Part shown: positions 34,678 to 42,648 of the stretch, in pieces | Layout of the letters: the number at the start of each line of letters is the position of its first letter | Numbering within the stretch: the stretch's first letter is position 1 | From: Nitrospira_D sp035465795 | Lineage (GTDB): Bacteria; Nitrospirota; Nitrospiria; Nitrospirales; Nitrospiraceae | NCBI RefSeq assembly: GCF_049546785.1 | Contig: NZ_JBMWAN010000002.1 | Location: forward strand, 744,001 to 808,000 | Direction: 5' to 3' | Length of the DNA: 64,000 nt | Notes under the pieces: model-generated | What the model saw: the letters and a program-made list of their open reading frames with translations, nothing else | The model's database searches: none | What the model was told of the DNA's origin: nothing | Position numbers and translations under genes: made by a program

Positions 34678-35880
34678 ATGATGACATCACGACATGACGA
34701 ACGGGTGATTGCAATTCAGCAGGCGCTCCGGGAGACCGGCTTGGCGGACGGCTGGTTGTTCTACGACTTTCGTGTGAGCGATCCCCTGGCCTATCGCGTC
34801 CTGCTGTTGGACCCGTCGCGTCATGTCACCCGGCGCTGGTACTACTGGGTGCCGGCAGCCGGGGAACCGGTGAAGCTACAGCATCGCATTGAGCCCCATG
34901 TGCTGGATGATTTGCCGGGGCGGTCACAGGCCTACGTGTCGTGGGAAGAACAGCACCGGCTTCTTTCGGCCGTGCTCTCCGGACAGCGCCGCGTGGCGAT
35001 GCAATACTCCCCGCTGAATGCAGTGCCCTATGTGTCTCGGGTCGATGCGGGCACAATCGACCTGATCCGGAGCTTCGGAGTGGAGGTGGTGAGCGCGGCC
35101 GATCTGATACAGCGGTTCGAAGCCGTCTGGACGGAGGATCAGCTGGAGTCCCATCGCTATGCGGTCACGGCCTTGCGGCGGATCGTGGATGAAGCCTTTG
35201 CGCATGTCGGATCGGCATTGAGCGCCGGACGCTTGCTCACGGAATATGATGTGCAGCAATTCATTCTGGGGCGGATTCATGATGCGGGAATGGTGACGTC
35301 GAGCCCTCCCATTGCCGCAGTGAATGCCCATAGCGCCGATCCCCACTATGGGCCGGCCGTGACAGGGTCTTCGGCGATCACCCGCGAGAGTTTGGTGCTG
35401 ATCGACTTGTGGGCCAAGCGCAGGGAGCCGGGAGCAGTGTACGGTGATATTACGTGGACCGGGTTTACGGGACGGCAGGTGCCCCCCAGGCATCGCGCTG
35501 TATTCGAGGCTGTGAGGCGCGGGCGTGATGCGGCGGTGACGTTTGTGGAACAGCGAGTCGCGGCGGGGCAATTCCCCTATGGATGGGAAATCGATGATGC
35601 CTGTCGACGGGTCATCGTCGCGGCCGGCTATGGAGAGCAATTTGTCCATCGCACGGGGCATTCCATCGGGGAGGAAGTCCACGGCAACGGGGCCAATGTC
35701 GATAATCTTGAAACCCAAGATAACCGCCGGGTTATGCCGCGGACATGTTTTTCCATTGAACCGGGGATTTATCTTCCTCGGGAATTCGGCATCCGCAGCG
35801 AGCTGGATGTATATGTTTCCGACCGTGAGGCGCGAGTGTATGGGCAGCCCATCCAGACGGAAATAGTGCCGCTTCTCTAG
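34678..35880 (+). CDS. M24-family metallopeptidase (Xaa-Pro aminopeptidase-like)
   Basis: 400 residues. The N-terminal creatinase-like domain (~1-150) is followed by a pita-bread catalytic domain. The metal ligands are visible: Asp in LVLIDLWAK, Asp in YGDITWTGF, His in HRTGHSIGEEVHGNG, Glu in SIEPGIYLP and Glu in IRSELDVYV. Such enzymes release N-terminal residues ahead of proline or act on related substrates. No Shine-Dalgarno is seen before the first ATG, and the promoter lies almost on top of it. A second ATG directly follows the first. Confidence 0.87.
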   Translation: MMTSRHDERVIAIQQALRETGLADGWLFYDFRVSDPLAYRVLLLDPSRHVTRRWYYWVPAAGEPVKLQHRIEPHVLDDLPGRSQAYVSWEEQHRLLSAVLSGQRRVAMQYSPLNAVPYVSRVDAGTIDLIRSFGVEVVSAADLIQRFEAVWTEDQLESHRYAVTALRRIVDEAFAHVGSALSAGRLLTEYDVQQFILGRIHDAGMVTSSPPIAAVNAHSADPHYGPAVTGSSAITRESLVLIDLWAKRREPGAVYGDITWTGFTGRQVPPRHRAVFEAVRRGRDAAVTFVEQRVAAGQFPYGWEIDDACRRVIVAAGYGEQFVHRTGHSIGEEVHGNGANVDNLETQDNRRVMPRTCFSIEPGIYLPREFGIRSELDVYVSDREARVYGQPIQTEIVPLL

Positions 35881-35915
35881 GCGGCTTCCGGACCATCGCC
35901 TCTCCCAAGGCTTCC

Positions 35916-35945
35916 TTGACAGTCCATTGCTGTGGCGGCTAGATT
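35916..35945 (+). promoter_or_regulatory. Sigma70-type promoter upstream of the tatA-like gene
   Basis: A perfect -35 TTGACA (35916-35921), an 18-base spacer and TAGATT (35940-35945). It lies about 60 bases before the ATG at 36007. Confidence 0.55.
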
Positions 35946-36006
35946 CAGCGCAGGGGTGGGGTTCGGAGCCGAGCCTCTTCAACGGGTAGGGAAGAAAGGC
36001 GCCTCG

Positions 36007-36810
36007 ATGTTCGGAACAATGGGGATTTCAGAGCTGATCATTATTCTTGTGATTGTGCTGATCATCTTCGGGGCCGGCCGGTTGCCCCAGATTGGCGAAG
36101 GGGTCGGCAAGGCGTTGAAGGGTTTTAAGAAGGAAGTGCACGATGTTCCTCCTCCGCCCGATGCAGCTCCGGTTCAAGCGGAGGCCCCGCCGCCTCAGTC
36201 GGTTCAAGCACAACAAGTCGTGGCCGCTGCGCCTCAGCCGCCGGTTCCGGCGCCAGCCGCGCCGAAGGCGTCCAATGTGCCATATGTGCCGGGTCCCGAG
36301 CTGACTCCGGGCACGACGGCGTCGCTGCTCTACAATACGGGTCCTCAGGGACCCCGTTCTTCCGCCCAACCACCAGCGGCTGCCTCGCCAGGCGCGCCTC
36401 AACATGTGGTGACGATGGAGGAGCGCGCGACCGCTCCCGCGCCGATGTCGCGTGCCCAGTATCCTCCGCTTCCTCCGGGGGCCCAGGCCCAGCCGGCCGC
36501 CAAGCGCCCCTCGGCGATTGTGAACAAAGATGCCGTGGCCCGTGTTCAGGCTCAACAGGCTGCACTCAAGGCCAAGGCAGCTCAGCCGGCTGCGGGTGTG
36601 TCTCCCAATGACATGCAGAGTCTCGGGGAAGGACTGGGTGATGCGCTACGGACCTTCCGGCAGGCGGTGGCTGATGTGCGGAACACGGTGGATCCGGAGA
36701 TGCGTACGATCCAGGCCGAAATGGATTCTGCACAGAAGGAACTCCAACAGTCCCTTGAAGCGGCGCGGGAACTTCCCGCGGTAGAAGAAGAGCCGCCGAA
36801 ACCGGCGTAA
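36007..36810 (+). CDS. Long TatA/TatB-like protein with repeated amphipathic helix
   Basis: 267 residues from the ATG at 36007, about three times the length of an ordinary TatA. Residues ~6-24 form the single membrane helix, then the Phe-Gly hinge (FGAGRLP) and the amphipathic helix 'IGEGVGKALKGFKKEVHDV' (29-47), the full TatA signature. A long Pro/Ala/Gln-rich, probably disordered linker (~48-198) follows. Then a second segment, 'LGEGLGDALRTFRQAVADV' (206-224), matches the first amphipathic helix at 10 of 19 positions, and a charged helix follows. TatA/B proteins form the Tat protein-export translocase. No tatC is in the window. TatB is possible because of the length, but the FG-hinge region looks TatA/E-like. 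Confidence 0.82.
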   Translation: MFGTMGISELIIILVIVLIIFGAGRLPQIGEGVGKALKGFKKEVHDVPPPPDAAPVQAEAPPPQSVQAQQVVAAAPQPPVPAPAAPKASNVPYVPGPELTPGTTASLLYNTGPQGPRSSAQPPAAASPGAPQHVVTMEERATAPAPMSRAQYPPLPPGAQAQPAAKRPSAIVNKDAVARVQAQQAALKAKAAQPAAGVSPNDMQSLGEGLGDALRTFRQAVADVRNTVDPEMRTIQAEMDSAQKELQQSLEAARELPAVEEEPPKPA

Positions 36811-36830
36811 GATCGGCAAGCTTCGTACGC

Positions 36831-37607
36831 ATGACCCATTTCCGCATGCGAGATGATCGTGTTGTTCCCTACCTGCTTCTTGCACTGACCACGATCTTTC
36901 TCCAGGCCTGCTACCAAGACTCCCCCTCCTCGACTCCTCGCCATGCGGGAGAGTCGCTTGTAATTCTGTTGGGAGACCAGGACTGGGTTGTCCGCCGAAC
37001 CGCGGCGGAAGCTTTAGGCAAGATCGGCGATTCGAGCAAGGCGGCCATGTTGTTTCCGGTTCTCGGCGATGGGTCGCCCGAAGTCCGGGAAGCGGCGGCT
37101 CGCAGTCTAGGGCGATTTGAGCCGCTGGTGAAAGAAGCAGGTTTTCGGCTGGTCGAGATGCTGAAGGACCCCAGCCCGGCTGTTCGGAAGGCTGCTGCTC
37201 AATCGTTGGCCGTGAGCGAGGTTGGTAAGGAGGTTGGCTCCGGGATTGTCTCCTTGTTGTCCCATGACAATGGAGAGATTCGGGCTGCTGCTGTGTCTGT
37301 GTTACTGGGAATGGAACTACCGGAAGGTTATGAGGAATTGCTGCAGGCTGCGGCACATGGAGAGGCTCATGTCCGGCAAACAGCGGTTGGGGCCCTCGGG
37401 AACCAGGATGATGAGCGCGGAGTCGCGATGTTGCTGGACCGGCTGCGGCATGATGGTGATGCCGCAGTGAGAGCGGAGGCGGCCTATCGTTTAGGTTTTC
37501 ATCCAGCGGATGCGGTGATTAGCGGCCTGGCTGCGGCGGCTGAGCAGGATGCCAGCGCACAAGTGCGTCGATGGGCTCAGCAGAGTCTGGTGGGATTACG
37601 ACGATAG
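36831..37607 (+). CDS. Lipoprotein with HEAT repeats
   Basis: 258 residues. The signal sequence ends in a lipobox (IFLQAC), with the anchoring Cys near residue 27. The remainder is a run of about six HEAT-type helical hairpins: 'VVRRTAAEALGKIGDSSKAA', 'EVREAAARSLGRFEPL', 'AVRKAAAQSLAVSEVG', 'EIRAAAVSVLLGME' and so on, ending 'AQVRRWAQQSLVGLRR'. HEAT arrays bind partner proteins. It lies 20 bases after the TatA-like gene on the same strand. Its 3' end overlaps the convergent PilZ gene by 12 bases. Confidence 0.85.
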   Translation: MTHFRMRDDRVVPYLLLALTTIFLQACYQDSPSSTPRHAGESLVILLGDQDWVVRRTAAEALGKIGDSSKAAMLFPVLGDGSPEVREAAARSLGRFEPLVKEAGFRLVEMLKDPSPAVRKAAAQSLAVSEVGKEVGSGIVSLLSHDNGEIRAAAVSVLLGMELPEGYEELLQAAAHGEAHVRQTAVGALGNQDDERGVAMLLDRLRHDGDAAVRAEAAYRLGFHPADAVISGLAAAAEQDASAQVRRWAQQSLVGLRR

Positions 37608-38126
37608 GCGGTTGCGATTTAACGCCTCGACCAACTCAATGAGATCTTTCTGGGCTTCTTCCTCGATCTCGATAAACTGGATTCCCATCCCTGGAAATAA
37701 AAGGTAGCGCTCGGGCTTCTTTCTAGTCCAGGCCACTTTCCCGGTGGCCCGGAGTTTTTGTCCCGGGCGGTGCGGTAGCGCGAATTCTACTGTCAGCATG
37801 GTGCCCGGGGGCAAGGGCTCGCTGCTTTCGATGAAGAGTCCCCCTCCCCCAATTCCTCCGGTCAAACTGTCGATCTGCCTTCCCTCCGGTGTGGAATAGC
37901 GAATTTTCAAGGCCAGTGGGGTGCGCGGATAGTTGCGGGAATGGGCGTACTCCCTATCGTCAAAGTTCTGGATGGCCCGGTCGATAATGGCGCTCCAGGG
38001 TAGAATGCCGAGCAGGTCGCCCGAGGGGGCGTGAACCAGTACGGTTTCCCATTGGGCGTCAAACGAAAGACTCTTACCTTTGTGGCCGGCGGTTGATTGA
38101 ACCGTGAATTTCATCGGGGTATTCAT
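37596..38126 (-). CDS. PilZ-domain protein, copy 2
   Basis: 176 residues from the ATG at 38126 (GAGGA upstream). An N-terminal ~70-residue region (SLSFDAQWETVLVHAPSGD) precedes a PilZ domain (~70-165) with RxxxR (RNYPR) and GGIGGGGLFIESSEPLPPG. PilZ domains normally bind cyclic di-GMP with RxxxR and D/NxSxxG; in this protein the second motif is replaced by a glycine run. It is a clear paralogue of the neighbouring gene, whose stop lies inside the upstream reading of this one. Confidence 0.8.
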   Translation of the reverse strand: MNTPMKFTVQSTAGHKGKSLSFDAQWETVLVHAPSGDLLGILPWSAIIDRAIQNFDDREYAHSRNYPRTPLALKIRYSTPEGRQIDSLTGGIGGGGLFIESSEPLPPGTMLTVEFALPHRPGQKLRATGKVAWTRKKPERYLLFPGMGIQFIEIEEEAQKDLIELVEALNRNRLSS

Positions 38127-38166
38127 TGAGAACAATCCTCGGAGTCGTGCGAGGGATCGGGGGCGT

Positions 38167-38685
38167 TTAGGCTGCCTGGCCGTTGCTTTCGAGTGACGCG
38201 ACAATTCTCAAGATACGTTCGCGGAGTTCCTGAGCCATGTCGCAAAAGCGGATCCCCATACCAGGGCTGAAGGTGTATTGATCCGCTTTGGGACAGACCC
38301 AGGCCACAACTCCTTTGGCTGGAATCCACTCCGGTGGTTGTTCGGAGAGGGAGAACTCCATCGCGATCTTTGTCCCCACCGGCAGAGGCGTTGTGCTTTC
38401 GATAAAGAGGCCTCCGCCGCCGATCCCTCCGGCCCTGCTATCAAACTGGTTCCCCTCAGGTGTTTTATACTTCACACGAAAGGAGAGGGACACGCGTGGT
38501 TCGGTCCGCGTTTCCTTAGGCGCGGGCGGTTTGCGATAGGCCAGGATTTGGTCGATCACAAAATCCCAGGGCATACTCCCGATGGGTTCCCCTGAGATTC
38601 CTATGAGGGTCACCATTTCTCGAGACGAATCCAGTTCGAGAGCTTTACCTCTATGGCGAAGGCTGGATGATACGGGGTATTTCAC
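38167..38685 (-). CDS. PilZ-domain protein, copy 1
   Basis: 172 residues from a GTG at 38685 directly behind AGGAGGACCT, better placed than the in-frame codon at 38739. It has the same plan as the next gene: an N-terminal segment (SLRHRGKALELDSSREMV), then a PilZ domain with RTEPR as RxxxR and GGIGGGGLFIESTTPLPVG instead of D/NxSxxG, ending in 'FSPGMGIRFCDMAQELRERI'. The two genes are 40 bases apart and surely arose by tandem duplication. Confidence 0.8.
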   Translation of the reverse strand: MKYPVSSSLRHRGKALELDSSREMVTLIGISGEPIGSMPWDFVIDQILAYRKPPAPKETRTEPRVSLSFRVKYKTPEGNQFDSRAGGIGGGGLFIESTTPLPVGTKIAMEFSLSEQPPEWIPAKGVVAWVCPKADQYTFSPGMGIRFCDMAQELRERILRIVASLESNGQAA

Positions 38686-38812
38686 AGGTCCTCCTGGGCG
38701 TAGGCTGTCTTTCCGCAAGTATAGCGCGGGATGCCCCATTGTCGAGAAAATCGTGAGATTGTCACTGGAGATGTTTCAACGAGGGAAACCGGAGAGGAAG
38801 AGGGAGGGACAC

Positions 38813-38839
38813 GCCCGGGCTACGGAGGGTAGCCCGGGC
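38813..38839 (-). terminator. Stem-loop behind clpX
   Basis: GCCCGGGCTAC (38813-38823) and GTAGCCCGGGC (38829-38839) form a perfect 11-bp stem around a five-base loop, 11 bases after the clpX stop. The minus strand continues GTGTCCCTCCCTCTTCC, pyrimidine-rich but without a pure T run, so termination could be partial. Confidence 0.65.
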
Positions 38840-38850
38840 ACGCATAAATC

Positions 38851-40107
38851 TTACGCGCTTTTGGCGTCTTTGTCCTGTTCGTAGATGCGAATGGGAGGAT
38901 TCTTCCCGGAAATCGCGTCTTCGGTGATGAGAACTTCTTTGATCTGCTTTTGCGAGGGTGCGTCGTACATCACGTCCAGCATGACCTCTTCCAGAATGGC
39001 TCGGAGGCCGCGGGCTCCGGTCTTCTGGGAAAAGGCTTTCCGGGCAACGGCTCCCAAGGCGCCTTCGGTAAATTTCAGCTTCACCTTTTCGAACGAGAGG
39101 AGCTTCTCGTATTGCTTGGTGAGAGCGTTTCGCGGTTCCGTGAGAATACGGACGAGGGCCCGCTCGTCCAATTCTTCAAGCGTGGCGACCACCGGCAGGC
39201 GGCCGACAAACTCCGGAATGAGGCCGTATTTGAGGAAGTCTTCCGGCTGCACTCTGGCCAGCAGTTCACCCAGGCGCACTTCGTTACGGCCGCGTATTTC
39301 CGCCCCGAACCCCATGGATTTGCGGTTCAAGCGCTGCTCAATGATGGAATCCAGGCCGACGAACGCGCCGCCGCAGATGAACAGGATATTGCTCGTGTTG
39401 ACTTGAATGAACTCCTGATGGGGATGCTTGCGTCCTCCCTGCGGGGGGACGTTCGCGACCGTGCCTTCAATCAGTTTGAGGAGGGCTTGTTGCACGCCCT
39501 CACCGGAGACGTCGCGGGTGATCGAGGGACTGTCGCTTTTGCGACTGATCTTGTCGATTTCATCGATGTACACGATGCCCCGCTCGGCCCGTTCGACGTC
39601 GTAGTCGGCGGCCTGGAGGAGTTTGAGGATAATGTTCTCGACATCTTCTCCGACATAACCGGCTTCTGTCAGGGTGGTGGCATCGGCCAGGGTGAACGGC
39701 ACATCCAGGTACTTGGCCAGCGTTTGGGCGAGGAGGGTTTTCCCCGTGCCGGTTGGGCCGACCATGAGAATGTTGCCCTTCTGCAGTTCAACGTCGTCGA
39801 CTTCCTTTTCTTTGGACGAGATCCGCTTGTAATGGTTGTGGACGGCGACGGACAGGATGCGTTTGGCCCGATCCTGTCCGACGACATACTGGTCCAGGTG
39901 GTGCTTGATGTCGGCCGGCTTCTTGAGCTTGGAGGAGATTTCTTCCTTGGCCTCTTCCCAATCCTCGGCAATGATGTCGTTGCAGAGGTTGACGCATTCG
40001 TCGCAGATGTACACGGTCGGGCCTGCGATGAGTTTGCGGACTTCATCGCGGCTCTTTCCGCAGAACGAACACCGCAGATGTCGGTCGACTTTCTCCTGCT
40101 TGGCCAT
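38851..40107 (-). CDS. clpX: ATP-dependent Clp protease ATP-binding subunit ClpX
   Basis: 418 residues. The N-terminal Zn-binding domain has CSFCGKSRDEV and CDECVNLCND (four cysteines). The AAA+ domain follows with Walker A GPTGTGKT, Walker B in VYIDEIDKI, sensor residues, and the ClpP-contacting loop region; pore loops GYVGEDVE and RGRNEVR are present. ClpX unfolds tagged proteins and feeds them to ClpP in the cytosol. It is the third gene of tig-clpP-clpX, 13 bases after clpP. Length is normal. Confidence 0.97.
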   Translation of the reverse strand: MAKQEKVDRHLRCSFCGKSRDEVRKLIAGPTVYICDECVNLCNDIIAEDWEEAKEEISSKLKKPADIKHHLDQYVVGQDRAKRILSVAVHNHYKRISSKEKEVDDVELQKGNILMVGPTGTGKTLLAQTLAKYLDVPFTLADATTLTEAGYVGEDVENIILKLLQAADYDVERAERGIVYIDEIDKISRKSDSPSITRDVSGEGVQQALLKLIEGTVANVPPQGGRKHPHQEFIQVNTSNILFICGGAFVGLDSIIEQRLNRKSMGFGAEIRGRNEVRLGELLARVQPEDFLKYGLIPEFVGRLPVVATLEELDERALVRILTEPRNALTKQYEKLLSFEKVKLKFTEGALGAVARKAFSQKTGARGLRAILEEVMLDVMYDAPSQKQIKEVLITEDAISGKNPPIRIYEQDKDAKSA

Positions 40108-40120
40108 GCGTCCTCCTGTA

Positions 40121-40759
40121 TTACTTGCTCTTGGCCCCGTCTTTGGCTGCGTCGCCGGAATCCACGGCCTTCAAGGCTTTGGGAGGCCGCGTGATGACCT
40201 CGTCGATCAGTCCATACTTCTTCGCTTCCTCGCCGGACATAAAGTAGTCCCGCTCTGTGTCGTGCGCGATTTTCTCGATCGGCTGGCCGGTATGTTTCGC
40301 CATAATCTCATTGAGCCGTTCGCGGATTTTGAGAATCTCGCGAGCGTGAATATCGATCTCGGTGGCCTGGCCCTGGAACCCGCCCAGCGGCTGATGGATC
40401 ATGACGCGGGCGTTGGGAAGGGCAAACCGCTTGCCTTTGGTGCCTGCGGTGAGGAGCAAGGCGCCCATGCTGGCGGCCTGCCCGAGACAGATGGTGTTGA
40501 TGGGGGGCTTCACATATTGCATCGTGTCGTAAATGCCGAGCCCTGCGGTGACGCTCCCTCCGGGAGAATTCACATACAGATTGATGTCCTTCTCCGGATC
40601 TTCAGCCTCGAGGAACAGGAGTTGGGCAATGACGAGATTGGCGAACACGTCATCGATGGGGGCGCCCAGGAAGATGATGCGGTCTTTCAGAAGCCGGGAG
40701 TAAATATCGTAGGCGCGCTCGCCTCGATTGGTTTGTTCGACGACGATGGGGACCAGCAT
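40121..40759 (-). CDS. clpP: ATP-dependent Clp protease proteolytic subunit
   Basis: 212 residues. The catalytic triad is seen as Ser97 (GQAASMGALLL), His122 (MIHQPLGG) and Asp171 (TERDYFMSG), at the classical ClpP spacing. The N-terminus MLVPIVVEQTNRGERAYDIY is typical, with at most a very short propeptide. The C-terminal ~15 residues are Lys/Ala-rich. It forms the double-heptamer protease with ClpX. It is preceded by tig (69-base gap). Confidence 0.97.
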   Translation of the reverse strand: MLVPIVVEQTNRGERAYDIYSRLLKDRIIFLGAPIDDVFANLVIAQLLFLEAEDPEKDINLYVNSPGGSVTAGLGIYDTMQYVKPPINTICLGQAASMGALLLTAGTKGKRFALPNARVMIHQPLGGFQGQATEIDIHAREILKIRERLNEIMAKHTGQPIEKIAHDTERDYFMSGEEAKKYGLIDEVITRPPKALKAVDSGDAAKDGAKSK

Positions 40760-40828
40760 ATGCGTCAGTTCCTTTCCGGCTCCGGGTTGTGAAGCGCGCT
40801 GAGTTCAAGCCCAGCACGAAGCCCGTAC

Positions 40829-42151
40829 CTATCCTTGAATCACTGCATTGCGGTAGACGAATTCGAGTGCCTTATCGGCCAGAATGCGGGCACGGAGTTC
40901 CTCAATGGAATCCTGGCCGCCGGCCTGGATCATCTTGACCAGGTCCGCCACTGGGACACGAAGCTCCGTGGCCAGACGGTTCACTTCGTTATTCATGTCC
41001 TCCTGGGTGACCGTAATGTTCTCCTTGGCGGCGATCGCCTCCAGGACGAGGCCGACCTTGACGCGGCGGTTGGCCTCCTCTCGATGTTCCTCGCGAATGG
41101 CGTTGATCTCTTCGGCCGTTGCAGCAGGAGCCGGGTCGGTGGCCTTGCCGCGCTGGCGCTCTTGAAGCTTCTGGCGGACGATCGCGTCCAGTTCACGATT
41201 CACCAGCGTTTCGGGAAGGTCAAAGTGATGGGTCTCAGCCAAACGCTTGAGAATCGTATCTTTATAGGATTCGTCAATGTCGCGTTTCAGCGCCTTTTCC
41301 ATTTCGGTCCGGAGCTTGTCCTTGATTTCTTGAAGCGTGGTATAAGGACCGCAGTCCTTGGCAAACTCGTCGTCCAGGGCCGGCAAGGTCTTTTTCTTGA
41401 CTCCCTGAATAACGAGCCGGAATTGAACGGTTTTCCCAGCCACCCTGGTGTCGGGATGACTGGCCGGATAGGCCTGAGGGATCTCGATCACGTCCCCTTC
41501 CTTCTTGCCGGTCACATGGGCATCGATCTCGATTCCCAGGAGGGCGGCTTTGGAACCGACTTTGTGGAGCTGGCCTTCTTTCTTGGTGCCTTCGAGCGGC
41601 GCTCCCGCGAGGAACCCCTCTAAATCGACAACGGCAAAATCCCCTTCGGTGAGCAGGGTTCCGGCCGGGGCCGCTTCCAGCCTTGCCTGTTGCTCTCGTA
41701 GGACCTCAAGGGCCCGGTCCAGTTGTTCGTCCGTGACGGTGCGTTTGTCGGGCTTGAGCGAAATAGGATTGGGAGCTTTGTAGTCACGGAGTTCGATCGT
41801 CGGCTTGATTTCAACGGTCGCTGTAAAGGTGAAGGGTTCGTTCTTCTTGATCTTCACGCGCTCCAGCGGGGGAATTTCCACGACGACAGGATTGATGCCG
41901 GCCTGGCGCACGGCACGCTCGTAAAAATCCGGCACCAGGCTTCGAATCACATCTTCCTCAACCGCTTTGGCATAGCGCTGTTCAAGGATGCCCAATGGCG
42001 CTTTGCCCGGGCGAAATCCCGGGATGCGGACTTGACGATTGAGTTCGGTGTAGGCCCGCGAAAAGCGCTGTGTGACTTCTTCCGCGGCAACTTCAATTTT
42101 CAAGGCCCGCTTCATGGGGCCCAATTCAGTCATTTCCATCTTCATGGTCAT
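40829..42151 (-). CDS. tig: Trigger factor
   Basis: 440 residues. The ribosome-binding N-domain carries the signature GFRPGKAP. It is followed by an FKBP-type prolyl isomerase domain (~160-245) and a long helical C-domain with the cradle arms. Trigger factor is the first chaperone at the exit tunnel. The tig-clpP-clpX order is widespread. The gene starts 57 bases after tRNA-Leu(UAG), and both are probably read from the promoter at 42361-42390. Confidence 0.97.
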   Translation of the reverse strand: MTMKMEMTELGPMKRALKIEVAAEEVTQRFSRAYTELNRQVRIPGFRPGKAPLGILEQRYAKAVEEDVIRSLVPDFYERAVRQAGINPVVVEIPPLERVKIKKNEPFTFTATVEIKPTIELRDYKAPNPISLKPDKRTVTDEQLDRALEVLREQQARLEAAPAGTLLTEGDFAVVDLEGFLAGAPLEGTKKEGQLHKVGSKAALLGIEIDAHVTGKKEGDVIEIPQAYPASHPDTRVAGKTVQFRLVIQGVKKKTLPALDDEFAKDCGPYTTLQEIKDKLRTEMEKALKRDIDESYKDTILKRLAETHHFDLPETLVNRELDAIVRQKLQERQRGKATDPAPAATAEEINAIREEHREEANRRVKVGLVLEAIAAKENITVTQEDMNNEVNRLATELRVPVADLVKMIQAGGQDSIEELRARILADKALEFVYRNAVIQG

Positions 42152-42208
42152 CGGAGACGTCCTTCCACACTACTGCTAGGGATGAGTTCCAACATGGTCT
42201 GTCGTGGC

Positions 42209-42291
42209 TGGTGCGAGAGGGGGGACTTGAACCCCCACGGTTACCCACGAGATCCTAAGTCTCGCGCGTCTGCCAGTTCCGCCACTCTCGC
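42209..42291 (-). tRNA. tRNA-Leu (anticodon UAG)
   Basis: 83 bases including an encoded CCA. Acceptor arms GCGAGAG/CTCTCGC pair, and the anticodon arm GAGA-CTTAGGA-TCTC gives UAG, reading CUA/CUG. The T arm is GGGGGTTCAAGTCCCCC, and there is an extended variable arm. No terminator is seen between it and tig, so the two are probably co-transcribed. Confidence 0.95.
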
Positions 42292-42648
42292 ACGGTGGGG
42301 AGCATCGCGGGGCTGTCGCCGCGATTGCTGAGACAGCAAAACACGCGATTGTGTAAGCCTTTTGTACCGTTGGAGGTATCCCAGTGTCAACCCATACTCC
42401 TGCGGGGCTCGGGGCTCTATCTGAGAATGAGACCGATCTTATTGAGCATCACCGTGGAGGGTTGGGGAAGATGCGATGGGGGTGAGGCCTGCGATATCGT
42501 CAGGGGACCAATCGTTGATCGCTGGTCCCGTGAGGTGCTGGGGAGTATACTTAAAGAATGGGAGCTCACTAGCATGTATATTTGTTTTTGATCTGGGTTC
42601 ATCTGCCCAGTGCTTCTTCGCGGTTTTCTCCTGGCAAGGAGGTATGCG
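42292..42648. other. Intergenic region with tRNA/tig promoter
   Basis: About 357 bases between tRNA-Leu(UAG) and the rightward HEAT gene. It contains the leftward promoter at 42361-42390. The remaining bases hold only short open frames with no support. Confidence 0.5.
42361..42390 (-). promoter_or_regulatory. Sigma70-type promoter of tRNA-Leu(UAG)-tig-clpP-clpX
   Basis: On the minus strand a perfect TTGACA (42385-42390), an 18-base spacer and TACAAA (42361-42366, four of six). It is about 70 bases before the tRNA 5' end. No heat-shock-type sequence is seen, so the operon is probably constitutive. Confidence 0.6.
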
